Assembly (NCBI GenBank): GCA_009792885.1
Contig: WMCF01000018.1
Coordinates: 3,739,297 to 3,803,296, forward strand
Length of the DNA: 64,000 bases
Source: Eremophila alpestris peregrina
Taxonomy: Eukaryota > Chordata > Aves > Passeriformes > Alaudidae
Direction: 5' to 3'
Shown here: positions 13,048 through 24,430 of the stretch, piece by piece
Position numbering within the stretch: the first letter of the stretch is position 1
How the letters are laid out: every line of letters begins with the position of its first letter
Notes under the pieces: model-generated
Told to the model about the DNA's origin: nothing
The model's database searches: none
Seen by the model: the letters and a program-made list of their open reading frames with translations, nothing else
Program-made: the position numbers and the translations under genes

Positions 13048-13119
13048 GGGGTTCTTTTTTTTTGTTGGGTTTTTTTTTTTGTTTGGTTTTTTGGGGGTTT
13101 TTGTTTTTGTTTTTTTTAG
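13048..13119 (+). repeat. T/G-rich low-complexity tract
   Basis: Long T-runs are broken by short G-runs (ggg, gg, ggggg) and the tract is nearly free of A and C over about 70 bp. It is the same kind of strand-asymmetric tract as at 4115-4180. Confidence 0.8.
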
Positions 13120-14193
13120 GAATTTACAATGCCAGCTTTTTGGAGCTTGATGAAGATTTGTGTTAGGTGTGGAACATTACGTTGGGCATGACAGAGAATG
13201 CTTTGGTCCCAGATGAAATGGAAGCACACATATTGATGAATTGAGACCAATGGAAGAACACTATACTAAGCAGTTTTCCACAAATAATATTTATAGAGAA
13301 CATTGCAAAAAACAACATTGGAAAAAAGGCTTCAGATGAAAGCACCCAACTGCTTTGGACTTTCCAGTGTCACTTTCCCATTTATGTGCAACACTCTGAA
13401 ACCAGAACTCTTGGCAGATGTTTCTGAGGTTCAGAATTCAATGACTATTCCATCATAAATAGTAGAGGCATTAATGGAAAGATTTTTCAATATATTTGTG
13501 AGACAGATTTTGCTCCCTCCTCACATAGCAGAGGCATTGTTTTCATTTCTGGCAGATTAACCTCAGGCCAGAATTTCCAATCTGTTCACGGTGCTTATGA
13601 CTGGATAATTTATTTTAGCTAAAATGTCTACAAATCAAATAAAAATACCAGTCTACACTCCCAAAACCAACCTAAAATTTAGGAGCAACCTTAGGCTGAC
13701 AAACTGCATTACTTCATTTTTTTTAAGGGATCTACCATTATCATGTGGTGGTTTGAAGTGCCTGAGTGCTGTTATGCAGCAGAAAACCACACTCATTTTT
13801 GTTATCTTACTATTCAGGCTGGTTTGGTCCCAGTTCAAGAGGACATTTCAGTCTTAATTTCAGTGCAGTCTGGATGTTGATCCTTCAAAAGGGGATGTAA
13901 GCCTTAGAATATATGAAGGCCACTGCTGGTTTTAACTCTAAACTTTTTTTACTCTCACCAATGAATCCTGCCAAAGTGTGACAGCAGGACACTGCTGGCT
14001 TTCTTTCTATACATGCAAGTCCTGCAGAAGTTTCCTAACTGAAACAGATGAAAGGAAGGCAAAGAAAGGGCTGGCTGGTTCATCCTGCTGCAGCTGTTAA
14101 ATGTTAACTTCAAAATGTAATGCAAATCCTCCTTCTGGTGGTGATGTATTTGGGAAAAGCCTTTGCTTAAAAAGAAGTGTTGTAAAATCAAGA
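13120..14193. other. Unique DNA, no gene seen
   Basis: Frames up to 80 codons occur on both strands without recognisable domains. No repeat similarity was noticed before the CR1 copy at 14194. Confidence 0.55.
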
Positions 14194-14430
14194 TCATGGA
14201 ATCACAGAATCATTTAGGTTGGAAAAGACTTCCAAGATCAGCAAGATCAATCATTGACCAAACACCACCATATCAACTAAACCACAGCACTAAATGCCAC
14301 ATCAAGTGATTTTTTGAGCACTGCTGGGGTGGTGATTCCACACTTTGCTGAGCAGCCCATTCAGATACGAGACAACCCTGTAGGTGAAAACACTCTTCCT
14401 GAGATGGATTACTTCCTTCTCCTATTGCCT
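14194..14430 (-). mobile_element. CR1 LINE 3'-end fragment, minus strand
   Basis: The block opens with 'tcatggaatcacagaatcat', the reverse complement of the CR1 3' terminal repeat, then 'ttaggttggaaaagacttcc', 'accacagcactaaatgccac' and 'gggtggtgattccacacttt'. This is the avian CR1 tail order for the 'aaccta'-ending subfamily. The homology fades after 'acaaccctgtaggtgaaaac' near 14410, so about 230 bp of 3' sequence survive. The terminal repeat is well kept, which makes this one of the younger copies here. Confidence 0.9.
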
Positions 14431-17400
14431 ACTATAATCAGGAATTAAGTCAGTAATTCACCCTGCATTCTATTTAATGCAAAAGCTTGAGCCATAAATT
14501 GTTAATAATTACCAATATTGTTATAATATACAATTTTATGTATTGACATATAGAAGAAACAAAGAATTAACTAGGCTTATTTTCTTTAAATACAGGTTTC
14601 CTACTTTGTGAATTCAGATTTGGGTTTTAGCTGAAGTTGTAATATATAGTGAGTGTGAGAACTAATATAGAGAAAAAAGAGATCCCACTATATAGCCTAG
14701 GATTAATGAATGTAATGTGAATTAAATTAGGCATACTTAATTTATCTGTGAAATATTTTTAATGGAATTAATCTGCTTACCCATTACTGTATAGATTCAT
14801 TCTCTTATTCCCTTCGAAGGGGTATGAATACAACAATTATATTCTTTGGTTGTTTCAGTACACCCAGACAATTAAAGCAGTTTCTCTTAAATAAGCTCAT
14901 GTATTTCACTTTTCAGCTTAAAAATTTCTTCACTGTCTCCTCTACCATCTCCTCTCTCTGAGGTATTGTTAGCATCATATGGCTATGTCTTTGGAATTTA
15001 AAGAATCAGTATTTTACTTAATTAGCTGGCTTTACACAGCCAGCAACTCTCAATATTTGTGTTCCCAGGCAGCTTAGTTTCAAAAATCATTCTACTATTT
15101 TCTGAGCCAGAATTTAAAAAAATCCATGCACTTGATGAAGGTTGCCTAGATTGAAATGCCAAATTGGAACTGGAATAAAAGATTAACCTTAGATCAAATA
15201 CGAAGTGACTAAATCATTATATCATTGAATGTGTTTGAAATCTATACATTCTCTAGGTTCTAGAGAGTTCAAGTCATTTCTTGGATTTCTACTTCTTCTG
15301 CAGCTTAAATTGTTACATCTCATTTGATGGCACCTGAAGGCACATTTAACAGGCATTAGTCTGTTACTTGAAGACCTATAAGAGACCAGAGTCTTTGGGG
15401 AAAGCCCTCAGTAGGTACTTTCTGCAGTTTTCTTCTTTGAATACCATTTCCTTAACCAGTTCCATTGCTGACAGGTTTTCTCCAGTCACATTTGTAAGAT
15501 TCAGGAGAAATCTTAAATTCTCAGGTGTTGTGTTAGTGTGCAAATCACATCATCAACAACAACATCTGTCCCTGTTCTCTTTGGCAGGCCAGGCTCAGCA
15601 CTTTTGGGAAGATGTTGTGGGTCAGAGTGGTGCAGCCAGAGTGCTGCCAGGCTTTGTGCTGAGCAGAGGCACAGGCAGAGCACTTTAATCTCCTCCCTAA
15701 ACCTCTGACATACAGAGGTAGCTCGAGTTCAAAGCCCTGCGGACAGGAAATGGAGGTGATATTTTGGTTTGGATTCCCATCTGGGGAAAAGTTGTTAGGG
15801 AAGCCTAACTAATACACTTTATTTTCAGATCCAGGTTAGCTATGCTCCTGTGACCAATGTAACACTAAGCATGTTGTAGTTTCATGTGTATTATGTAATG
15901 ATGCTGTCCTGCTTTTATGAAACGTAGGGGGTTTTTTATGCACTATTCATTTGGCAAAATGTGCTTAGTCTTGCTTTTATGTTCTGGAGATATGGGACAC
16001 ATAAAAAAAAAATTGAAAGTTTACTTTATGTTAACTATTTCCCATCCCTTTCCCAATTCATTCTAAATCAAGTTTAGAATTCCCCCAAAAGTTAAGTCCA
16101 AATGAGAAATCACAAGGATTGTTGAGGTTAAACACTGCTTTATGGGACTGAATGTTAAACTTGTATATATATTTTTGCAGTATTTCTCTCAAGTCTATCT
16201 ATAAGGAGCAGCACTAAATATTTCCAAGTATTATTATTTCAGTTCAGTATTTCTATTTCAACATTTATTTAAAAGTCTACAGCTCAATGTGATCTTCACT
16301 ACACAACATAAACCCATCGCTTCAGAAGAAAAGAAAGACTAAATGGTTCTATTGGTGCTTCTGATTCTTTTTGAATACTAATGCTCACAATCACAGATTA
16401 AATTAATGTCAGTTGCTTCAGTCACACTTGGTAAATTAATCATGAAAGATTCATCTTGGTATGGTAAGTTGTCCTTGACAGCAAATTAAAATCTTAATAA
16501 GTGTCCTGTTCAGAAAACACATACATACACATACTCTTTATTCCTAGAAATCACGGCCAGAGTGTGGGTTCATTGTGGTTTTTTGTTTAATGAAAGCTGC
16601 CTATAATTATGTGTTATTTCTTAAATGCCCTGCTATGGTACAACAGGGATTTTTAAATGTTGAAGGGAAATATTTTTTCTACTGCCTCAGCATTTTAGTA
16701 GGGACAACCTCAATAATATACTGAAAATGAAAGCAAAAGAAGACTAAATACAATAATTTTATTTTTAGATTGTGTTTAAACGAATTTTTGTTTCTCAAAA
16801 GCACTCAAATTTTTTGTTGTTTTTTGCTGGTAAAGAGAAGTTCACATTCTCCTCTTAAACTAAAAATTGGCTTTTGTACTCATTTGAAGACAAAGGGAAT
16901 GCTTTGCTGTGGGTATATGGGAGGAGCAGTTCTCACTTCTCAAACCTAGTTAGCTCATGTCCGGGTACTGCTGGAGAGAAGAGAGGAATGGGAAAAGAAA
17001 GTGACATCTTTCATTTGCTTTGGAAAGATGAATTAATAACCAGCCAGGACTGTATATGATGTCAGAGTATTGGATTGACTTCCATAAGTTATAAATATTA
17101 AGGACTGAGTTCAACGTGGTGGACCATAACATGTAAATTTAGAAGCCATAAATGACCTTTTGCTCTCTCACAACAGAAATTTATGTAATGTATATAACAG
17201 ACTTTCTAATGAAATAAAATTATACTTAATTTTATCTGCAAATATTTTGAAATTCAGAGCTGATTTTCATAGCTGTAAAGACAACTTCTCTATTTCCCTT
17301 CTCCTGTACAAAGACATTGTGCGGTTTAATACAAGATGAACTTCCTTGGTAAGAAGCTTGCTGTATTTTGGCAACAGCAGGTGTTTGAGCAGCTTTCTGT

Positions 17401-18603
17401 TTTTGCAGAACTCTTTCATCTGCCATATATTCAGTATTTCAAGAGCTAATTCAGAGCTTTTAGGCTGCATAGCACTGATGTCCACACAGCACCACATACA
17501 GAATCTTTAATTATCCAGTGAAAGTCTGCAGATAGAGTAGTGCTTATGAATTTGTACAGAAAATAATTATGGCACATGTGCAGACTGTACTTTCTACATG
17601 AAATAATCCCAGACTTTTTAATTCATTTTGTCAAACAGCTAGCTCACATTCTGGACTAATGCCCTGTAAAATTTCATTTGTAGTGTAAAATAATACTAGA
17701 GATGAGATCTTTTAAAATCTTTGTAGAAGAGTTACTGGTGTGTGTTTCTATCACACTATCTGCACTTTGTAATGGAAGCAGTGACAGTCCTTTTCAGTGA
17801 CAGAGCAGCTGCTGAACAAGTACAGCAGCTGAACAGACAAGGTCATCCAAAAAACCCCAGTGTACTATGGAATCCTTGGCATTGTTGTTCAGACTCAGCA
17901 GCGTTGCCATACTTAAAGCAATCTGTAATGAAAAATAACAATGTTTTGTTAAAATAACAGAATGACAGAAACTGTAAGTCTTAGAAGATATAAAACATAA
18001 GGATGTATATATGTGAAGCTTTTGTTTTCATAAGGGCTTCCTGGTTCAGTTCAAGAAAGATGCTCTCTTGCTCTTGGGCAGCTGTACCTCTATAACCTTT
18101 TTTATATTCACCACAAATCTCCTGAATACAATCCCAGACACAGAATCATCTATTTCTTCATGGCATTCTTGGGATTTAATTATAGCTTTGAGTCCTGTGT
18201 GAAGGATAGTGAATGAAATGCCAACTCCCTGATGTGCTTCAGTAAAGCTGCCTATAGCCATTGAGGCAGAGAAAGATGGGAATTAAAAACAAAGTATTAA
18301 CTATGATAAATAAGTGCTTTTAATAGCACTATTAACTGTTAATATCTATCAATACTGAAAATACTGAAAAGGTGCCAGATTGTATCCTTTTTTAGATTTT
18401 ATAGTTATTCCGTTTGAACTTTGGTTTTCCATTTCTGAGCTCTCTGCCTTTATGTCAACAGAAGAAAACATAATGCATAGTTAAAGGCAAATTAATTTGG
18501 CAAATTTTAGGCAGCATCTTTAAAATGAGATGAACTGTGTCTTATACTCCACTGATTATATTGACTGTATCTCTGCTGACAGTGGAGACAAGCTACTTTA
18601 TAG
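14431..18603. other. Unique AT-rich DNA, no gene seen
   Basis: The longest frame is 106 codons at 15368-15688 on the plus strand; it shows no domain and its second half crosses ordinary GC-richer DNA. No LINE or LTR similarity was noticed. A T/G patch ('ttttttgttgttttttgctg') lies near 16810. Confidence 0.5.
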
Positions 18604-18645
18604 ACTTCTCTATTTATTCTGATTACTTCTCTATTTATTCTGATT
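18604..18645. repeat. Perfect 21-bp tandem duplication
   Basis: The unit 'acttctctatttattctgat' plus one more t occurs twice in a row, at 18604-18624 and 18625-18645, without a mismatch. Since 21 is a multiple of three, the reading frame through it stays open and reads a repeated F-S-I-Y-S-D-Y, but the 99-codon frame around it (18537-18836) has no other sign of being a gene. Perfect identity suggests a recent slippage event. Confidence 0.95.
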
Positions 18646-21600
18646 ATTCACATTTACATATCAAGCTGAATTGTAGGCTTGGTAATGTGCACATCTTCAC
18701 ATGGAGATTTACGAGCACAGTAGCTAATCCCTGGGGTTTATACTTTTATGACTTGACTGTGGGACCCAGCTTTCTCTTCCTGAATCCACTCATCAACAGA
18801 TTCCAGCTTCTGAAGCAAATGAATCTGAAGTTTTAGAGGCAGTGGCTTTGTACAGCTTGTCAGCCCTCTGAGGGGATGTGGCACAGAAGGAATGCCCATA
18901 CCAGGGGATGGGTATCAAAACAGGTGGAGAAGGAGCTGCAGTTCCAACACATGGACAATTCCTACTGTGATGTAACTGTTGGTTTAGATCAGAGATTGAA
19001 AATTGCCAGTCTAACACAAGCTATTGATAACGTACCAAAAAAAAAAAAAATCAGCTTTGCCAAATCTTAGAGGTTGAGAAGACAAAAAAAAATCACAAAT
19101 ATTAGCAAATCTTTCAAAACTCATAAAACTAAGTTCACAAAAAGGCAGACATAACAAAACATAATCATATTCAATTTTTAATGGAACTCTTTCTAATTTT
19201 ACCTGTAAAAATAATAGAATTTTAAAATTAGATTGCTGTTTCTGTGAATTTCATCCAAGCCTGAAAAAGGCCACTTCTTTCTAAGCCTTCCTTCTGTAAC
19301 ATAATTGAACTATTACTTGTCTTGTTTTCCTCTTGAACTTTCTCTCTCTCACAGGACAGGTGAATCTGTTATCTTGATAATGGAATCATCTTCAGGTATA
19401 ACTTATGCATGACAGCATCTGCAGGAAAACAAAAATCCTTTCTTTATTGAAATGGAAGAAAAAAGGTATTATCTTCAAGTGTTTTGGTTGTGAAGTGTTC
19501 AAGGCACATGCACTTCACAGCCTTGCAAAATAGGTTTCTTTCTCTAGTGCACATTGTATATTTGCATGGTGATGAAAACACTTCATTTTTGACTGAGGCA
19601 CACTGAGGTAATATGGAGAGGAAATGGGCTGTGACTTTAATGGTTCCATCTTTGGTTTAAGGAAGAAAACTCTCCTTTTGAATTTCATCAGCTATCATCA
19701 GCTTATCTGCAAGCATTTCTAGGGTTGGAAATCTGATCTTAATGGAAAGTTCTGGCAGCCTTGGTGTGTTTTGTTGCTAACGGGCTGTCTGCCTTCCCCT
19801 GGCAAGAAATCCTGGGATCAGTAACTGACAGATACCCATTGCCTGTGCTGACTAATATTTCCTGAGCTGTGCTCTGCAGCCTGCTCTCTATGATTAATTG
19901 ACCACATAAACCATATTTGTTAATGGGTTCATAGTATTTTCCTTAGTCAGTTGGCTAAACAAATGCTCCATATCTTTGAAGGCAAGGATACACTTTATTG
20001 CTTCCACATATGGCCCTCAAAGGATGTGATACAGAAGAACACAATGTGCCTAAGCCAACAGGAAATTTTAAAAAAGAAACATGTACAAAGGCTCTAAAAA
20101 TTTGTTTTTCTTCTCACTCAGTTTCTTGCATTATTCACTCCAGAAAAACAGGCCAGAAATTTAAACAGTGAAAGGAAATCTGGGAGCAGTATTGATAGCA
20201 GAAGAAAATTCAATAATATAAAATATTTAGATTGTATAGACTAAGCTGTGATGTTATGAATTTTGACCAAAATCAAAGAGAATTGTTTGGGATATGCTTA
20301 AGCTATTAAGAAGAAGACAAAGTACTTCATAGTTTAGGCAATGAGTCATGAAAACCCATGTTTGCAAACACTGCTTCTCTTCTAGAAAAATAAAAAGCTA
20401 AACTCTGCTCCATGGACAGATTAACACAAAGTTCATTTGGCCAAAATGCTTTTATTTGACTTACTTGATCACAAAGGATCCTTTGTGCTCATATTTTTCT
20501 TCTATGAGTAATAATTGAGCATCTTCAATTGTTTCTCTGGCTATTTGTTCCCCACAAATACCCTCCCCCAGAGCAGCATTGCTGTGCTTCCCTGAGGGAC
20601 AGAGACCTTTGGGGAGCCTCTGAGTGTGTGAGGCAGATTACAAAGGAAGCAGATTTCCTGACCATTTTTTTTTTTAAGTTTTAAATAAAGATGTATCTGT
20701 AATAGTTTGCTGCTAGGGAAAAAAAAGTATTTCTTAATTGTCTTTGACTTGCAATCAGAAGCAGGAGTAGCAGGCTTTGACTTTGTTGCAGATCTGGTAG
20801 AGTACAGATGACAGCAAAGGGAAAGCACCCAGGAAAAATACTGTGTAGAAACCTTGAATTATATCATGTCTACACTGTCAGACAATTTTACTGTCATTAA
20901 TGTAAGTCACTGAGGGGAAATCAGAAGCATGGAGCCAGATAAATTGTTTGTTTTTACCACTGTCAAATGGGGTGTCCATGGAGTTGAAATCTGGGAGCCA
21001 TGCTGGAGTAATTATTACAGAAGAGCACTGTTTTAATTTTATTTTCTGCAGGATGGGAGGGTAGGTTTTCTCCATGCATGATTTTCAGAGCTGTAGCTGA
21101 GTCACTGGGGTTTGGTGCAGTGCCGAAGATCCTGGCTTTGATTAGCTCTTCTTCAATTCTGAATCCAGTACTTGAGCTATTCTGATACATTTTATTTGTT
21201 AATAGCTCTGTTAAGTGTATGCTGTGCTATCTAATATTGCAATTTTAAAATTTTAGTGTAAAAAACAGATTGCCATACTTTGCTCCTGATCAGCTATGAT
21301 GCCAAAATAGTTTTCTTTGTAATTCTGGCTCACTATAGCCTGATTCAGATGGAAAACTTTGCTGCAATTTACCACAGCCAAGATTTAAGCAAATAGTGCC
21401 TTTACTAACATCACAAGCTTAATATCAATTTTGAACATGTCCTTTCACTAAACTATATTCTGAATATCTCTAATCATTAACCACTTTTTTCCCTGAATTC
21501 CTGTGCTAAATCCAGATTAACTTTTTGTGGGTAATTACATGCAAAATATCTTCTGATCTGATCCTGCTCTTCTGGATGACAGAGCAGGGACACTGGAATA

Positions 21601-24229
21601 AGCAAACAGGAGTCCTCTAGGCTCTAGTGTGTTCTGGGTACAACTACACTACTTAGATAATGCTTATATTTAGAAAGGGCTCGTGTCCAAGCCTACATGC
21701 CTGGTGCTCTCCCAAGCTTAGATGAAACAGGCAGGTTTCATCATGAGCTGAGGAAATAGTGTCGAGTGTCAAAACTCTCACTCTGGTGGGAAAAACAGAT
21801 AACATTTGTCTAACCACTTTAAGAAATTATATTTTAAATAAAATTATTATATGATACAAAAAGAAATTCAGAAGTGAAAAGGAAAATCTTAAAAATTTTT
21901 TTGGAGTGCTCTGTTGTATAAAATTTGTCTATTCCTCAGACACAAAGGAACAGTAATATTAACTCACATTACAAAATGATTTAAAGAAAATGTTCAATGA
22001 ATATTCTAACAGAACACTACTCTGTAATAATTTTCAAATTGTGAAGCAGACAGGCTGAGCAGCTCATAAACAATTCAGAATACTCTTTTCTTATCCTGAG
22101 AGGAACATCCAAAGTAAATCTTAATCCACATGCCGAGCTTCTTGCATCAGCTCAGTCATAAAATAGTTCGTAAGAACTATACCAATATTCCTTTGACTCT
22201 TAAGAGAGGATCCTACCCCAAAAGTGCTTAAAATGTTTACAAGTGTCCAAGATGGATATTTTACTCTCTTGGTAGTTACTGTCAGAACCACCAGTGAAAC
22301 CTCCACAAAAAGATGGAAACGAAATATATTTTTAGACACATCTTCAGGCAAATTTGTAAAGGTCTATTTCTTAACATCTGAGGGGACGATGAACCAAATG
22401 GAAAACATTTTGTTATTTCCTCATATAAATGCATTTGGCAGCAGAAGGTAACAGAATCATGAACATTAAAATGAAAGGATCAAGCCATGCCTAAAATAAC
22501 AAATTTCTTTATCTGACACAATGTACACAGAAAATGATGAAGAGAAGAAGTTATATGTGCAAGAACACTTTTCAAGTTTCATCACCTCTAAATGGAGCTA
22601 ATGACATTTTGGAAGTTTGTTGATAATAAGTTTGGAATGTATGAATGTGTATGGAAAAGCAAGGGAGAAAAGAGTTGTAGAAACCAGCTGTAGATTGAAT
22701 TTTGTGCATGTCTTTTAAAATGTTGGTTTTTTGGTCCAGTGGCAGCTCACTTCTTGAATGAAGCTCACATAATTGTCCCTTGCTGAACTATTCCTGCAAT
22801 TTGGTTGTTAACAGACAACTCATAGACACTGTTCAATCATATGGAAGCTAGGAATGCTCAGAGTTTGCAGAAATTATTAGACAGTAGTTAAAAAGAATGG
22901 GCAAAAACATCAAAGACACCATTGCAAGAACTGTTTGTACCTTTTACAATAAGATCTAATTAAAAATAATTCTCCCACCGATCCAAGTTCAAACAATAAA
23001 CATCAAGAAATATGCCTTGCTGCAACTTGGAGAACAGTCGTAGTAACAGAGTTGGAAGAAAAAAGTTTTGCTAAACCAAACAATTATCTAAAGCTCTGTC
23101 TTATACAGGCTAAAAGATTACAGAGATGATTATATACAAACAGCTATAGTGCCTAACAAGATATTTTACATAACTGTTTTTACCACGAATTTAAATGATT
23201 AGAGAAGGTAGTAAGTTATGAAGAAGAAGCAAGTTACAAATATATTTCATACCATGGTTTTCTTAAAGATATAAGAATTAAAAGTACTTACTGGAGAGGC
23301 TACTGCATTTGAATTTGTAGGCAAAATGTTCCCTGTATGTAATACCCAGTTTTAATAAGTTTTGTGAGGTTTATGTATTATTTGATCAGTTCTTGAAGAT
23401 GAGTACTGGAGAAAGAGGGGCATATATTGAAATATTATTTTCTATTCTTATCAAGCTATACTCCTTGAAATTGATTGTCCTCCAATCCAGTGGACTTGTG
23501 AAACAAGCCTGGAAAAGACACAGTAAATTCTAGTATATTCACAGTATATAACTATACTTTAGAGATAAACATGTCAAAAGGAATGTGCCTATTCCTTGTG
23601 GCACAGAAAGGCTGCTTGCTTTTTAATATATGACATCTCCTGCTCTGGCAGTTTCTGAAAAAGCTTCTTAGTCCAAACTCACTCTAATGCAGCAGCTTTT
23701 AGATCCTAAGCTTACAATACAAAATATAGGCAGCTTTAAGGAAAACTGTGTTATTTATGAACTGCAAGTAACAGTTCAATAATTCAGGTCCATTAGTCAT
23801 TTACTCATATCTACTTCAGGTCCATCCAAGGCAGATTTATGAATACAGTTCATAACAAACAGTAGCCACTTTCCACTTCCTAAATCTGCTTAACATTTGT
23901 AAAAGTTGAAAAAAATGCAAGTATATGCACTGAGGGGCTTGGAATCTTTATGTCTTTTATATAAATGTCAGAACTGCTAAAACACATTTGAGAAGAAAAT
24001 ATCTGTAACAGGGAGTATTACCAGATACTCTGTTTTGAAAAAAAATCTGAAGGCTTTTAATTATGGAAAAAAATGGTGAAAGAGAGGTGGGGGCTCTATT
24101 TTTTATTTGTGGCTTCTATCTGTTACAGCAAACATTTTTAAGGGTGGTGTAAATCTGTTGGCATTCTTAGAGCTTCTTGTGGTTCTTACTGAATAAGGAA
24201 AATTTTCAGAACCAAATTCGCTTGCATTG
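18646..24229. other. Unique AT-rich DNA, no gene seen
   Basis: Frames reach 95 codons and none is recognised. An A14 run lies at 19037-19050. One homeodomain/RUNX-like island near 19885 is listed separately. No CR1 or LTR fragments were noticed. Confidence 0.5.
19885..19975. promoter_or_regulatory. Candidate regulatory island (homeodomain and RUNX-like sites)
   Basis: 'tgattaattgaccacataaa' at 19891-19910 joins a homeodomain-type TGATTAATTGA to a RUNX-type ACCACA core at 19901-19906, followed by 'catatttgttaatggg'. The block is free of simple repeats. Clusters like this are common in conserved enhancers, but the motifs are short and could arise by chance. Confidence 0.2.
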
Positions 24230-24430
24230 TATTATTTTTAACTTTCAACCACTCAGCATTTTCGAGAAGTTCGAGAATATCAGCCTGTAATTAGTGCAAT
24301 GATAGTGATTAAAGGCAATAATGATTAGTCAGGGTGACTTCTGGCCACTCAAGCAGTTAAAATGATCAATGGGTCTCCAACGTGAACATTGTGTTTCAGC
24401 AGTTGATGCCGAATTCCAAATGTCTGGGTG
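24230..24430. promoter_or_regulatory. Candidate enhancer: paired TTCGAGAA and homeodomain sites
   Basis: Two identical octamers TTCGAGAA lie at 24261-24268 and 24270-24277; each has the TTCnnGAA form of a heat-shock-factor dimer site, but the join between them is 1 bp rather than the usual 2. Immediately downstream are TAATTA at 24288-24293, TGATTAA near 24307 and 'aataatgattag' near 24317, a dense run of homeodomain-type cores. CpGs are retained ('gtgaacattg' flank, 'gatgccgaattcc'). Regulatory function is an inference from motif density. Confidence 0.3.
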
